Shown one piece after another: positions 1-9,044 of a DNA stretch of 64,000 nt. How positions within the stretch are numbered: the stretch's first letter is position 1; every line of letters starts with the position of its first letter. Made by a program: the position numbers and the translations under genes. Source of the DNA: Bog-473 sp963843365 (GTDB lineage Bacteria; Actinomycetota; Acidimicrobiia; Acidimicrobiales; RAAP-2); NCBI GenBank assembly GCA_963843365.1, contig CAWJKG010000002.1, positions 930,001 through 994,000 of the forward strand. Direction: 5' to 3'. The notes under the pieces are model-generated. The model did not search any database. It was not told the origin of the DNA and saw only the letters and a program-made list of their open reading frames with translations.

Positions 1-151
1 CCCCCCCGACTACGGGCGGGACGAGAAGTTCCAGAAGGAGTACGCCGCCTCGGCCACCGACCCCGCCGAGTGGGAGGCCTTCGCGCAGCGCTACGTCTTC
101 GTGGGCGACGACGAGTACCGGGCCCACGTGGCGGAACGGCAGGAGGGCTGA
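1..151 (+). CDS. ipdA: IpdA-like CoA-transferase-family alpha subunit, 3' end only
   Basis: The window opens inside this gene. Frame 2 gives 49 residues ending at TGA 149-151. The tail, with FQKEYAA and WEAFAQRYV, resembles the C-terminus of the IpdA family (Rv3551 in M. tuberculosis). With IpdB this forms a class I CoA-transferase-fold hydrolase that opens the last steroid ring (COCHEA-CoA). ipdB starts 4 nt after the stop and ipdC follows, the same order as Rv3551-3553. The catalytic part lies outside the window, so the call rests mainly on context. Confidence 0.75.
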   Translation, partial: PPDYGRDEKFQKEYAASATDPAEWEAFAQRYVFVGDDEYRAHVAERQEG

Positions 152-155
152 CACG

Positions 156-932
156 GTGAGCGACAACGGCGATCCGGGCGTCAGCCGCGCCGAGTCCTGC
201 GTCGTCGCCTGCGCCGACGTCTGGCGCGACGCGGGCGAGGTCATGGTCAGCCCCTTCGGCACCATTCCCGCGCTCGGCGCCCGCCTGGCCAAGCGCACCT
301 TCTCGCCCGACATCGTGCTCACCGACGGCGAGGCGGCGCTGATGGTCGGCGCGCCGCCCATCAGCGCGAAGCCGGGCGACCTGGTGCGCGAGGCGGCCAT
401 GCCGTACCGCACCGTGTTCGACGTCGTGTGGTCGGGGCGGCGCAACATGATGATGATGGCCAGCCAGATCGACCGCACCGGCAATCAGAACATTTCGGCC
501 ATCGGCCCGCACGCCAAGCCCAAGGTGCAACTCGTGGGCGTGCGCGGCGCGCCGGGGAACTCGGTCAACCACCCCACCAGCTACTGGGTGCCCGACCACA
601 CCGTGCGCACGTTCGTCGAGCAGGTCGACGTCGTGAGCGGCGTCGGCTACGCCCGCGCCGCCGCCGCCGGCCCCGGCGCCACCCGCTTCCACCACATCGG
701 CCGCGTCGTCTCCAACCTGGGCGTGTTCGACTTCGAGACGCCCGACCACACCATGCGCCTGCGCTCGTTCCACCCCGGTGTCACGGTCGACGAGATCGAG
801 GACGCCACCGGATTCGCCCTCACCATCCCCGACGACGTGGCCGAGACCCGTCTGCCCACACCCGAAGAGCTCGAGCTGCTGCGTGACGTGCTCGACCCGG
901 GCTCCCTGCGCGACCGCGAGGTGCGGACCTGA
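156..932 (+). CDS. ipdB: IpdB-like beta subunit of steroid ring-opening CoA hydrolase
   Basis: A 258-residue protein starting at GTG, with GGAGG in the end of the upstream gene as ribosome binding site. It matches what I know of IpdB (Rv3552) almost end to end: RDAGEVMVSP near the N-terminus, LTDGEA in place of the SENG catalytic motif of true CoA transferases, NQNISA, GVRGAPGN, WVPDHT, VSNLGVFDF and a C-terminus in SLRDREV. It should act in the cytoplasm with IpdA on the ring-opened steroid CoA thioester. It is translationally linked to ipdC by a 4-nt overlap. Confidence 0.9.
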   Translation: MSDNGDPGVSRAESCVVACADVWRDAGEVMVSPFGTIPALGARLAKRTFSPDIVLTDGEAALMVGAPPISAKPGDLVREAAMPYRTVFDVVWSGRRNMMMMASQIDRTGNQNISAIGPHAKPKVQLVGVRGAPGNSVNHPTSYWVPDHTVRTFVEQVDVVSGVGYARAAAAGPGATRFHHIGRVVSNLGVFDFETPDHTMRLRSFHPGVTVDEIEDATGFALTIPDDVAETRLPTPEELELLRDVLDPGSLRDREVRT

Positions 933-2020
933 CCGCGTCCACCGAGAGCCCGCGCCCGCTGCACCCGGCGCTGCATACGGAGCTGTGCGAGCGCATCGGC
1001 ATCCGCTATCCGCTCGTGCAGACCGGCATGGGCTGGGTGGCCGGGCCACGGCTGGTCGCCGCCACCAGCGAGGCGGGCGGGCTGGGCATTCTGGCCTCGG
1101 CCACCATGAGCCTCGACGAGCTGGCGGCGGCGATCGCCGACGTGCGCAGCCGCACCTCGGGCCCGTTCGGGGTGAACCTGCGCACCGACGTGGCCGACGT
1201 GCACGAGCGCATTGCGCTCATGATCGAGACCGGAGCCCGGGTGGCCAGCTTCGCCCAGGCCCCCAATCCGGCGCTGGTCGCCCGCTGCAAGGAGGCGGGA
1301 CTGTTCGTCGTGCCGACGGTCGGGGCCCGCCGGCACGCCGAGAAGGTGGCCGAGTGGGGCGTGGACGCCGTCATCGCCCAGGGTGGCGAGGGTGGCGGCC
1401 ACACGGGGTCGGTTCCCACGACGCTGCTCCTCCCGCAGGTGGTCGACGCCGTCGGTGACCGGGTGCTCGTGCTGGGCGCCGGGGGCTTCTACGACGGGCG
1501 TGGCCTGGTCGCCGCCCTGGCCTACGGCGCCGCCGGTGTGGCCATGGGCACGCGCTTCCTGCTCTCGGCCGAGAGCCGGGTGCCCGACGCCGTCAAGTCC
1601 CTCTACCTGGGAACGCCGGTGACCGGCACCGTGGTCACCACCAAGGTCGACGGCGCGCCGCAGCGCGTCGTCCGGACCGACCTCGTCGACCACCTGGAGT
1701 CGCAGTCCTGGCTGCGTGCGCTGCCCCGGGCGCTCCGCAGCGCCTATCGCTTCCGGCAGGAGACCGGCGCGACGTTCACGTCGCTCCTGCGCGAGGGACG
1801 CGCCATGAAGGAGGGAAACGAACTCACCTGGGCCCAGGTCGTCATGGCCGCCAACGCGCCCGTCATGACGAAGGCGGCGCTGGTCGAAGGCCAGACCGAC
1901 GTCGGCGTGCTGCCGACCGGTCAGGTCGTCGGTGTGATCGAGTCGCTGCCCGCGGTGGCCGACATCATCATCACCGTGATGACGGAGGCTGACGCCGTCT
2001 TGCGGCGCTGGGGCGGCTAG
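929..2020 (+). CDS. ipdC: IpdC-like flavin oxidoreductase (nitronate monooxygenase fold)
   Basis: A TIM-barrel flavoprotein of the NPD/nitronate monooxygenase superfamily resembling IpdC (Rv3553), which acts with IpdAB late in steroid ring C/D breakdown. Visible motifs are YPLVQTGMGWVAG (first beta strand and FMN loop), IAQGGEGGGHTG, GAAGVAMGTRFLL and ELTWAQVVMAAN. The first ATG, at 1016, falls inside the first beta strand and cannot be the start. Upstream in frame the only plausible start is CTG 929, which overlaps the ipdB stop as CTGA with a GCGAGG stretch before it. The CTG start is inferred; the function is well supported. Confidence 0.85.
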   Translation: MTASTESPRPLHPALHTELCERIGIRYPLVQTGMGWVAGPRLVAATSEAGGLGILASATMSLDELAAAIADVRSRTSGPFGVNLRTDVADVHERIALMIETGARVASFAQAPNPALVARCKEAGLFVVPTVGARRHAEKVAEWGVDAVIAQGGEGGGHTGSVPTTLLLPQVVDAVGDRVLVLGAGGFYDGRGLVAALAYGAAGVAMGTRFLLSAESRVPDAVKSLYLGTPVTGTVVTTKVDGAPQRVVRTDLVDHLESQSWLRALPRALRSAYRFRQETGATFTSLLREGRAMKEGNELTWAQVVMAANAPVMTKAALVEGQTDVGVLPTGQVVGVIESLPAVADIIITVMTEADAVLRRWGG

Positions 2021-2505
2021 GCGCTGTCGCCGTTGGCCGCCGCGGCGGCCGCGTTGCCCTGCGCCACCCGGCGCAGCAGGTTCGACACCCGCTGGTGGGT
2101 CACGCCGAAGAGGTGGGCGATGCTCGGGATGCTCTGTCCCTCGGCCCGCAGCGCCACCACCAGCTCGCGACGCAGGTACCCGCTCGCTTCGGACTGCCGG
2201 CGCAGAATGGTGCTCACCAGCTGGACGGTGCCCGGGTCGTCCTCGTCGCCGAGGATGCCCTTCCATTCCCGTCCGTTCTGCCGGGCCAGGCGAACCTCCG
2301 CGATGCGCTGAGACAGCAGGCGCTCGCTTTCGGCGTTCTCCCGCAGCACGGCCTCGAGCTCGTCGAGGGCCTTCAGCACCTCGTCCGACCCGGTCCCGCT
2401 CCGGTCGTCGTTCTGGTCCGGCATTGCGCTCTTTGCTCCTCTTCGCCGCGCCTCTTGGTCACGCACTTCGGTCGCATCAGTGGCCAACATGCAGTGGTCC
2501 TCCAT
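2017..2505 (-). CDS. Small HTH DNA-binding-like protein
   Basis: A 162-residue charged protein. Residues about 40-75 form a likely coiled coil (LKALDELEAVLRENAESE), and residues about 115-150 read as a helix-turn-helix (AEGQSIPSIAHLFGVTHQRVSNLLRRV). The tail is alanine-rich. I know of no named family. The ATG at 2505 has GGAGGA upstream; an internal ATG at 2424 would remove 27 residues. It overlaps the end of ipdC by 4 nt, convergently. A perfect inverted repeat lies immediately upstream, suggesting autoregulation. Confidence 0.7.
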   Translation of the reverse strand: MEDHCMLATDATEVRDQEARRRGAKSAMPDQNDDRSGTGSDEVLKALDELEAVLRENAESERLLSQRIAEVRLARQNGREWKGILGDEDDPGTVQLVSTILRRQSEASGYLRRELVVALRAEGQSIPSIAHLFGVTHQRVSNLLRRVAQGNAAAAAANGDSA

Positions 2506-2509
2506 TCAG

Positions 2510-2531
2510 GGGACCGTTCCGCGCCGGTCCC
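2510..2531. promoter_or_regulatory. Inverted repeat upstream of the HTH gene
   Basis: GGGACCG and CGGTCCC form perfect 7-bp arms around an 8-nt spacer, starting 5 nt before the ATG of the HTH protein. This suits an autoregulatory operator or a hairpin in the leader. The arms are seen; the role is inferred. The remaining sequence to 2677 holds no gene I can support and is less GC-rich than its surroundings. Confidence 0.4.
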
Positions 2532-2677
2532 GAAATCAGACCGCCCATGCGAATTCCACCCTAAACAGGTGTAGCCCCACATGTGCCGTCAGCCTGCCAA
2601 TACCCCAAACGCTCCGGCTCACACACGATGCGGCCTCTGGGCCCGAACTTTCCCGCTACCAGGGTTTCAGTGGACCG

Positions 2678-3882
2678 TCAGCGACTGAGAAGGACCGAGG
2701 AACCGTGCCCGAACAGGCCCTGGTTGGCCGTGACGGCGACCCGGGCGCCCTCCACCTGGTGCCCCGTGGCGGTGCCCCGGAGCTGCCAGACGCACTCGCA
2801 GACCTGGGCGATGGCCTGGGCCGGGATGGCCTCGCCGAAGCAGGACAGGCCCCCGGACGGGTTGACGGGCACCCGGCCCCCGATGGTGGTGGCGCCGTCG
2901 CGCAGGAGCTTCTCGGCCTCACCCTCGCCGCACAGGCCGATGTCCTCGTACCAGTCGAGCTCGAGGGCGGACGAGAGGTCGTAGACCTCGGCCAGGCTGA
3001 GGTCCTCGGGGCCGATCCCGGCCTCGGCGTAGGCCGCCGTGGCGATGGAAGGCCGAAAACCCGCGGCGGCCCCTGCCGCGGCGGCCGAGTCCGTGGCGAA
3101 GTTGGGCATCTCGATCACCGTGTTGGGGAACGTCGGCGTCACGGTGGACACGGCGTCGATGGTGACGAGGGGCTCGGCGCCGCCGGCATGGCGGCGGGCG
3201 AAGTCCATGGACGTGAGGACGAGGGCGGCGCCGCCGTCGGACGTGGCGCAGATCTCGAGGAGGCGCAGCGGGTCGGCCACCATGGGCGAGGCCAGCACCT
3301 CGTCGACCGTCACCTCCTTGCGGTAGCGGGCGTAGGGGTTGGCCAGCCCGTGGCGCGCGTTCTTGACCTTGACCTGTGCGAAGTCCTCCTCGGTGGCGCC
3401 GAAGCGGTCCATGCGGCGGCGGGCGTAGAGACCGAAGTACGTCGGGTTGGTGGCGCCCATGAGGTGGAAGCGCAACCAGTCGGGGTCGTTCTTGCGGTCG
3501 CCGCCGCCGACGGGCGCGAAGAAGCCCTTCGGCGTGGTGTCCGCGCCGACGACGAGCGCCACGTCGCACAGACCGGCCAGGATTGCCGCGGGCGTTGGCG
3601 ATGGCGACGGCGCCGGACGCGCAGGCGGCGTAGACGCTGCTGACGCGGGCGCCCGTCCAGCCGAGGGCCTGGGCGAAGGTGGCGCCGGAGACGAAGCCCG
3701 GGTAGCCGTTGCGGATGGTGTCCGCCCCTGACACGAACTGCATGTCCCGCCAGGTGAGGCCGGCGTCGGCCATGGCGTCGCGGGCGGCGGCCAGGCCGTA
3801 TTCCACGAAGGGACGTCCCCATTTGCCCCACTCGTGCATGCCGGCACCGAGGACGGCGACCTTCCTGTCGTCCGACGGGCAT
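2678..3882 (-). CDS. Thiolase-like / Ltp-type lipid transfer protein, frame broken by indels
   Basis: A roughly 400-residue SCP2/Ltp-type thiolase-fold protein, reconstructed over two reading-frame shifts: one near 3876 (between ATG 3880-3882 and KVAVLGAGMHEWG) and one near 3586-3593 (CG-rich run before AAILAGLCDVALVVGAD). The nucleophile-elbow cysteine is kept (YAACASGA), but the usual GHP histidine motif is replaced: NPSGGL is followed by SCFGEAIPAQ. That loss, plus the DUF35 partner gene just upstream, recalls the retro-aldolase Ltp2, which needs a DUF35 partner, rather than a degradative thiolase. It probably acts on a steroid or other acyl-CoA side chain; the substrate is unknown. Confidence 0.7.
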
Positions 3883-4367
3883 CGCGACTGGCCTCCCTTC
3901 GGGGCGGTCGGAGCGGTCTCGGCGGACCGGTCGCCACTTCCAGACCAGGTAGTCGCGTGCCGTCCTCGCGGTAGAGGGTGTCGATCGACCAGCTCGACCT
4001 CGTCGCCCACGGTGAGGTCGTCGACGGTGACGCCGGGCACGACCTGGCCCATGACCACGAGCTTCTCCGCCGCCAGCTCGACTGCGGCCAGGCAGAACGG
4101 GACGTACGGGTCGGCGGCGACGTAGGGGGCGGGCGGCTGGTAGCGGGCATCGGTGTAGGACCAGATGCGGCCCCGCCGGGACAGCTCGACCGTCTCGAAC
4201 TCGGTGGAGGAGCAGTCCGGGTTCCCGCAGTACCGGGTCTCGGCCGGGAAGGCGTAGGTCCCGCAGGACGGGCAACGGGAGCCGAGGAGGGCCGGCGGCG
4301 CGCCGTCGTCGCCCGTCGTGAACCAGCCCTCGACGGCGGGGACCCTCGTCGAGGACGTGCCGGCCAT
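3883..4367 (-). CDS. DUF35 Zn-ribbon/OB-fold protein, frame broken by indels
   Basis: Starts at ATG 4365-4367, overlapping the stop of the upstream thiolase as ATGA. A rubredoxin-like zinc ribbon (RCPSCG then YCGNPDC) is followed by an OB fold (GRIWSYTDARYQPPAPY, GQVVPGVTVDDL). Two apparent +1 insertions, near 3981-3988 and 3953-3958, must be removed to read on to IDTLYREDGT and then DYLVWKWRP, the usual family ending. Homology ends near 3928, but no frame holds a stop before the next gene, so the true 3' end is uncertain. DUF35 proteins are partners of Ltp/thiolase-fold enzymes such as the one directly downstream. Confidence 0.7.
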
Positions 4368-5544
4368 CAGCCGAGCCGCTCGATGATGGTCGCGTTGGCC
4401 TGCCCGCCACCCTCGCACATGGTCTGGAGGCCGTAGCGGGCGCCCGTGCGCTCCATTTCGTTCAGCAACGTCGCCATGAGGCGCGCCCCCGAGCAGCCGG
4501 TGGGGTGCCCGATGGCGATGGCCCCGCCGTTGGGGTTCACCTTGTCCATGTCGGGACGGTACTCGCGCTCCAGGCCAGGACGACGGAGGCGAAGGCCTCG
4601 TTGATCTCGACCAGGTCGATGTCGTCGAGGGTCATCTTGGCCTTGCTCAGTACGAGCTCGGTGGCCGGGATGACCGCCGTGAGCATGATCTGGGGATCGT
4701 TCGCCGCCACGGCGAAGGTGTGGAAGCGCGCCCGGGGCGTCAGGCCGAGCGACGAGGCCCTTTCCTCGCTCATGATCAGCACGGCCGCCGCCCCGTCGGA
4801 GATCTGCGACGAGGTCCCCGCCGTGACGGTGCCCGTCTCGGAGAACGCCGGCTTCAGGTTGGCCAGCTTCTCGAGCGAGGTGTCGCGGCGGACCCCCTCG
4901 TCGGCGGTGAAGAGGCCGCGCACCTCGGCCGCACCCGGCACGTCGGGGTGGACGCGGGCCTCGAGCGGGGCGATCTCGTTGGTGAAGCGGCCCTCGTCCT
5001 GGGCCAACGCCGCCCGCTGGTGCGAGCGCAGCGCCAGCTGGTCCATGTCGTCCCGGGTGATCTTCCAGCGTCGCGCGATCTCCTCGGCGCACTCGCCCTG
5101 ATGGATGAGCTCGAAGCGCTCCTTGTAGAGGGGGCCGTAGGCCTCCCCGGGTCCGGGCTCGGTGGTCGACCCGATGGGCACCCGGCTCATGGACTCGACG
5201 CCGGCGCCGATGGCCACGTCCATGGCCCCCGCCATGACGGCCTGGGCGGCGAAGTGGATGGCCTGCTGGGCCGAGCCGCACTGGCGGTCGACCGTCGTGC
5301 CCGGGACGGACTCGGGGAACCCGGCGGCCAGGGCGGCGTTGCGGGCGATGTTCATGGCCTGCTCCCCGACCGTCATGGTGCAGCCCATGACGACGTCCTC
5401 GACCAGCCTGGGGTCCAGGTCGTTGCGGGCCAGCAGGGCAGCCAGCGGCTGGGCGGCCAGGTCGGTGGCGTGCCATCCGGAGAGGCGGCCCCCGCGGCGG
5501 CCCACCGGGGTACGGACGGCGTCGACGATCACGGCATTGGGCAT
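4367..5544 (-). CDS. Acetyl-CoA acyltransferase, FadA6/FadA5-like steroid thiolase (one frameshift)
   Basis: A degradative thiolase of about 392 residues with the full catalytic set: nucleophile Cys in VDRQCGSAQQA, His in AIAIGHPTGCSG and the second Cys in TMCEGGGQAN. The ending RYGLQTMCEGGG..TIIERL resembles mycobacterial FadA6 (KstR2 regulon), and EINEAFASVVLAW is also found in FadA5. The frame breaks near 4569-4571, where one G is missing (TGGAG for expected TGGGAG) between SVVLAW and EREYRPDMDK. Start ATG 5544. It heads a unit with the DUF35 and Ltp-like genes and should remove acetyl- or propionyl-CoA from steroid-derived 3-ketoacyl-CoA. Confidence 0.85.
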
Positions 5545-5556
5545 AAGGAGGCAATT

Positions 5557-5571
5557 CTGACGCCGAATCAG
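5557..5571. promoter_or_regulatory. Degenerate copy of the CTGACG-type palindrome
   Basis: CTGACGCCGAATCAG lies 12 nt upstream of the thiolase start. It matches the perfect palindrome at 13914-13928 at 12 of 15 positions, with only the outer CTGA/TCAG arms symmetric. It may be a weak operator site for the same regulator. It is listed because of its position, not because the symmetry is strong. Confidence 0.25.
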
Positions 5572-5638
5572 GTCGGGTGCCAGACGTGGTCGCCGGACGG
5601 GGCCGTCGCGGCCTCGCGATCGACCAACATTGACGGGC

Positions 5639-6636
5639 ATGCGGAGGGGGTGGGTCTGCCTGATCAGGGTCAGGATGTCGCCCGGGCTGGCCGTCCTGGT
5701 CGTGGTCGGGCTGGCCGTCCTGGTCCTGGTCAGTGATGCCACGGCGTCGGCGGCGGCGTCGACGTCGCCCACGTATTCGGCCGCGGGAGGGCAGTTGACC
5801 GCCGGCCGCCAGGTGATCATCCGGTACTGCAACAACCAGGAGGCCCACATCACCGAGCCCGCCGTCCTCCGTGGGCCGGCGCCGGCCGCCGTCTACGTCC
5901 ACGGGGGCTCGTGGGTCTCGGGGGACTACGACACCGGCGGCTTCATCATCAACCGCATCGGTCCCGCGCTCGCCGCCCGCGGCTTCGTCGTGGTGAGCCT
6001 CAACTACCGGCTGGGGCCGCACGACCACTGGCCCGCCCAGATCGTCGACGTGAAGTGCGCCATCCGCTACCTGCGGGCCAACGCGCGCGCCACTTCCACA
6101 TCGACCCGCACTCCATCGGGGCCTGGGGCCAGAGCGTGGGCGGCCACCTCGTGGCGCTCCTGGGCACGGCGCGGCGCTCGGCAAAATGGGACGTCGGCGC
6201 CTACCGCAACGAGTCGAGCAGCGTGCAGGGCGTGGTCGACATGGCGGGTCCGAGCGACCTCCTCACCATGGGCGATCAGGGCGACGCCGTGCTCGTGGCC
6301 GAGAGCTTCATTTCGCTGCTCGGCAATGTCCCGAGCAGGCAGCTCGGTGCCGACCTGAAGAAGGCCAGCCCGACGACGTACGTCAAGAAGGGTGACCCGC
6401 CCTTCTTGATCCTCGACTCGAACAACGACGAGATCGTCTATCCGGAGCAGTCGGAGGAGCTGGCCTGGTATCTCGGTGTCGCCGGCGTGCCCCGCGAGCT
6501 CCTGACGGTGACCAATGGTGGCCACGCGTTCGACACCGTCGGCGAAGTGCCGTCCGAGTCCCAGGTGGTACACGCGGTGGTCGACTTCTTCGTGCGCACG
6601 GTCATGGAGCACAAGGCGCCCGTCCCGGTGGGCTGA
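5639..6636 (+). CDS. Secreted alpha/beta-hydrolase (esterase/lipase), one frameshift
   Basis: About 330 residues. A hydrophobic N-terminal segment (LAVLVVVGLAVLVLV, then ATASAAA) looks like a signal peptide. The HGGSW oxyanion motif, the nucleophile elbow GQSVGG and a C-terminal NGGHAFD histidine are typical of carboxylesterases of the hormone-sensitive-lipase or BD-FAE type. The frame shifts within a GCGCGCGC run at 6082-6090, joining RYLRANAR to HFHIDPHSIGAW. TTG 5630 is an alternative start. It is divergent from the thiolase operon. The substrate cannot be told from sequence. Confidence 0.75.
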
Positions 6637-6706
6637 CGCCGCCGGTCGCCCGTCCCGACCGGCCTCGTTGGCACGGGCGGGGACGCTGTGGAAGATTCCC
6701 TGCGTC

Positions 6707-7858
6707 ATGGACCTGACCTTCAGCCCCGAGCACGAGGCCTTCCGGGCCGAGGCGCGGGCGTGGCTCCGGGCGCATGTCCCCGCCGACCCGCTCCCCTCGC
6801 TCGATACCGCCGAGGGCTTCGAGGCGCACCGCGCCTGGGAGCGCACCATGTACGAGGACCGCTGGTCCGTCGTGAGTTGGCCCACCGAATACGGCGGGCG
6901 CGACGTCGGCATCTTCGAATGGCTGATCTTCGAGGAGGAGTACTACCGCGCCCGGGCGCCCACACGCGTCAGCCAGAACGGCATCTTCCTGCTCGCCCCC
7001 ACCATGCTCGAGTACGGGACGGACGCGCAGAAGGCGCGCTATCTCCCGCCGATGGCATCCGGTGACGAGATCTGGTGCCAGGGCTGGTCCGAGCCCGACG
7101 CCGGCAGCGACCTCGCCGGCATCCGTTCCCGCGCCGGGCGCGACACGGCGCACGACGGCCAGTGGGTGCTCAACGGCCAGAAGACGTGGGCCAGCCGCGG
7201 CGCGTTCGCCGAATGGTGCTTCGGCATCTTCCGCACCGACCCCGACGCCGAGCGCCACCGCGGGCTGACCTACTTCCTGATCGCCATGGACTCACCGGGC
7301 GTCACGGTGCGCCCGATCCCCCAGATCGACGGCGAGACGGGCTTCGCCGAGATCTTCTTCGACAACGTGGTGGTGCCCGAGGACCAGGTGTTGGGCGAGG
7401 TCGGCGCCGGCTGGTCGGTCGCCATGGCGACGGCGGGCTCCGAGCGCGGCCTCTCCCTTCGTTCGCCGGCCCGCTATACGGAGGCAGCTGACCGCCTCCT
7501 GTCGCTGTACGCGTCGCGTGGCGGCCCGGCCGCGTCCACCGACGCCGTGGCGCAGGCCCACATGGATGCCGAGGCCTACAAGCTCCACACGTATTGGACC
7601 GCCTCGCGCGTCGCCCGCGGTCACGCGGTGGGTGCGGAGGCGAGCTGCAACAAGATCTTCTGGTCCGAGACCGACGTCGCCATCCACACCGCCGCGCTCG
7701 ATCTGCTCGGCCCGGACGCGGAGCTGCTCGAGGCGGGCGCGCCCGGCGACTGGCTCGACGGCTACCTCTTCTCGCTGGCCGGTCCCATTTACGCGGGGAC
7801 CAACGAGATCCAACGCAACGTGGTGGCCGAGCGTCTGCTCGGGCTGCCCCGGGGCTGA
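6707..7858 (+). CDS. Acyl-CoA dehydrogenase, first of a pair
   Basis: 383 residues in three-domain FadE architecture: helical N-terminus from DLTFSPEHEAFRAEARAW, central beta domain with WCQGWSEPDAGSDLA, and FAD-binding C-terminus YAGTNEIQRNVVAERLLG. It most resembles actinobacterial FadE enzymes that work as heteromers on sterol-derived or branched acyl-CoAs. A second, shorter family member begins 15 nt after the stop, the usual sign of an alpha2-beta2 enzyme. The ETF electron acceptor is not encoded here. It probably oxidises a CoA ester in the same pathway as ipdABC; the exact step is not assignable. Confidence 0.9.
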   Translation: MDLTFSPEHEAFRAEARAWLRAHVPADPLPSLDTAEGFEAHRAWERTMYEDRWSVVSWPTEYGGRDVGIFEWLIFEEEYYRARAPTRVSQNGIFLLAPTMLEYGTDAQKARYLPPMASGDEIWCQGWSEPDAGSDLAGIRSRAGRDTAHDGQWVLNGQKTWASRGAFAEWCFGIFRTDPDAERHRGLTYFLIAMDSPGVTVRPIPQIDGETGFAEIFFDNVVVPEDQVLGEVGAGWSVAMATAGSERGLSLRSPARYTEAADRLLSLYASRGGPAASTDAVAQAHMDAEAYKLHTYWTASRVARGHAVGAEASCNKIFWSETDVAIHTAALDLLGPDAELLEAGAPGDWLDGYLFSLAGPIYAGTNEIQRNVVAERLLGLPRG

Positions 7859-7873
7859 GCGGACCGTCGGGTC

Positions 7874-8977
7874 ATGGATTTCGCGTTCACCGAAGACCAG
7901 GAGGCGCTGCGTGAGGGCGTGCGCACGGTCCTCGACACCGAATGCAGCACCGACGCACTGCGCGCCTTCGAGGTCGCCGACGAGGAGGGCCGGACGGGGC
8001 AGTCGGCGAACCGCTGGGCCGTGTTGGCCGAGCTCGGCGCCCCGGCGCTCGTCGTCCCCGAGAGCGCCGACGGGCTCGGTCTGACCGACGTCGACCTCGT
8101 GGGAGTGCTCGAGGAGGCGGGCCGGGCCGGGCTACCGGAGCCGGTGCTCGAGACCGCGGCGCTCGCCGCACCCACCCTGGCCGCGTTGCTGCCCGACCCG
8201 GCCGCCGCCGCGGCGTTGGCCGCGCTCGTGCGCGACGACGTGAGCTTCGCCGTCGGCGGCGTCGACGTCACGAGCGACGGCATCGCGTCGCCGACGGTGG
8301 TGGCGGCGGACGGCACCCTGCGCACACCGCGTGTCGTCGGCGCCCGCGACTCCGACCTCCTGCTGTTGGCCGTGCGCGACGCCGACTCGGGTTGGCAGCT
8401 CCACGCGGTGCCCGCCGACTCGTGCACCGTCCTCCCGACGCCGGCACTCAGTGCCGCCCGTGATGTCTCCACCGTGCACTGGCCGCTCTCGTCGGACACG
8501 CTCGTGGCCTACGGCGTGGCGGCCGAGGCGGCCGTCTCCCTCCTGGCCGACCGCGCCGCCGCCGGCACCGCGGCGATGCTGATCGGCCTGGCGGAGCGCA
8601 TGCTCGGCCTGAGCGCCGCCTACGCCAAGGAACGGCACCAGTTCGGCAAGCCCATCGGCAGCTTTCAGGCGGTCAAGCACCTCCTCGCCAACGCACGGGT
8701 CGCCCTCGAGTTCGCCCGGCCCGCCACCTACCGGGCGGCGTGGTCGCTGGCGACGGCACAGCCCACGCTCTCCCACGACGCCTCCATGGCCAAGGCCATG
8801 GCTTCGGACGCCGCCGACCTGACGGCCCGGGTGGCGCTGCAGGTGCACGGGGCCATCGGCTACACGTGGGAGTGCGACCTCCACTTCTTCTTGAAGCAGA
8901 CGTGGGCCCTCTCGCGGGCCTGGGGAGACGCCGCCACGCACCGGCGGCTGGTGCTGGCCCAACTGCGGGCGGGCTGA
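7874..8977 (+). CDS. Acyl-CoA dehydrogenase, partner subunit
   Basis: 367 residues beginning MDFAFTEDQEALREGV. The middle domain is degenerate, as is common in the smaller partner of paired acyl-CoA dehydrogenases. The C-terminal domain is conserved: YAKERHQFGKPIGSFQAVKHLLA and QVHGAIGYTWECDLH. It starts 15 nt after the previous gene on the same strand and is probably co-translated. I take it as the second subunit of a FadE heteromer; activity alone is doubtful. Confidence 0.9.
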   Translation: MDFAFTEDQEALREGVRTVLDTECSTDALRAFEVADEEGRTGQSANRWAVLAELGAPALVVPESADGLGLTDVDLVGVLEEAGRAGLPEPVLETAALAAPTLAALLPDPAAAAALAALVRDDVSFAVGGVDVTSDGIASPTVVAADGTLRTPRVVGARDSDLLLLAVRDADSGWQLHAVPADSCTVLPTPALSAARDVSTVHWPLSSDTLVAYGVAAEAAVSLLADRAAAGTAAMLIGLAERMLGLSAAYAKERHQFGKPIGSFQAVKHLLANARVALEFARPATYRAAWSLATAQPTLSHDASMAKAMASDAADLTARVALQVHGAIGYTWECDLHFFLKQTWALSRAWGDAATHRRLVLAQLRAG

Positions 8978-9044
8978 CTGGCCCGCCCTGGCCATGTCCG
9001 ATTCCCGCCAGTAATTGTCGCGACGGCGTGCCACAGTGGCGGCC

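Noticed and set aside
647..2266. Long open frame on the minus strand opposite ipdB and ipdC
   Set aside because: It is antisense to two well-conserved genes, is Arg/Gly/Ala-rich with no recognisable motif and is a product of high GC.
2678..4367. True pseudogenes in the DUF35/thiolase region
   Set aside because: Four small indels are clustered here, but codon use and protein motifs are intact on both sides of each and there are no internal stops. Error is the simpler explanation, although decay cannot be excluded without reads.
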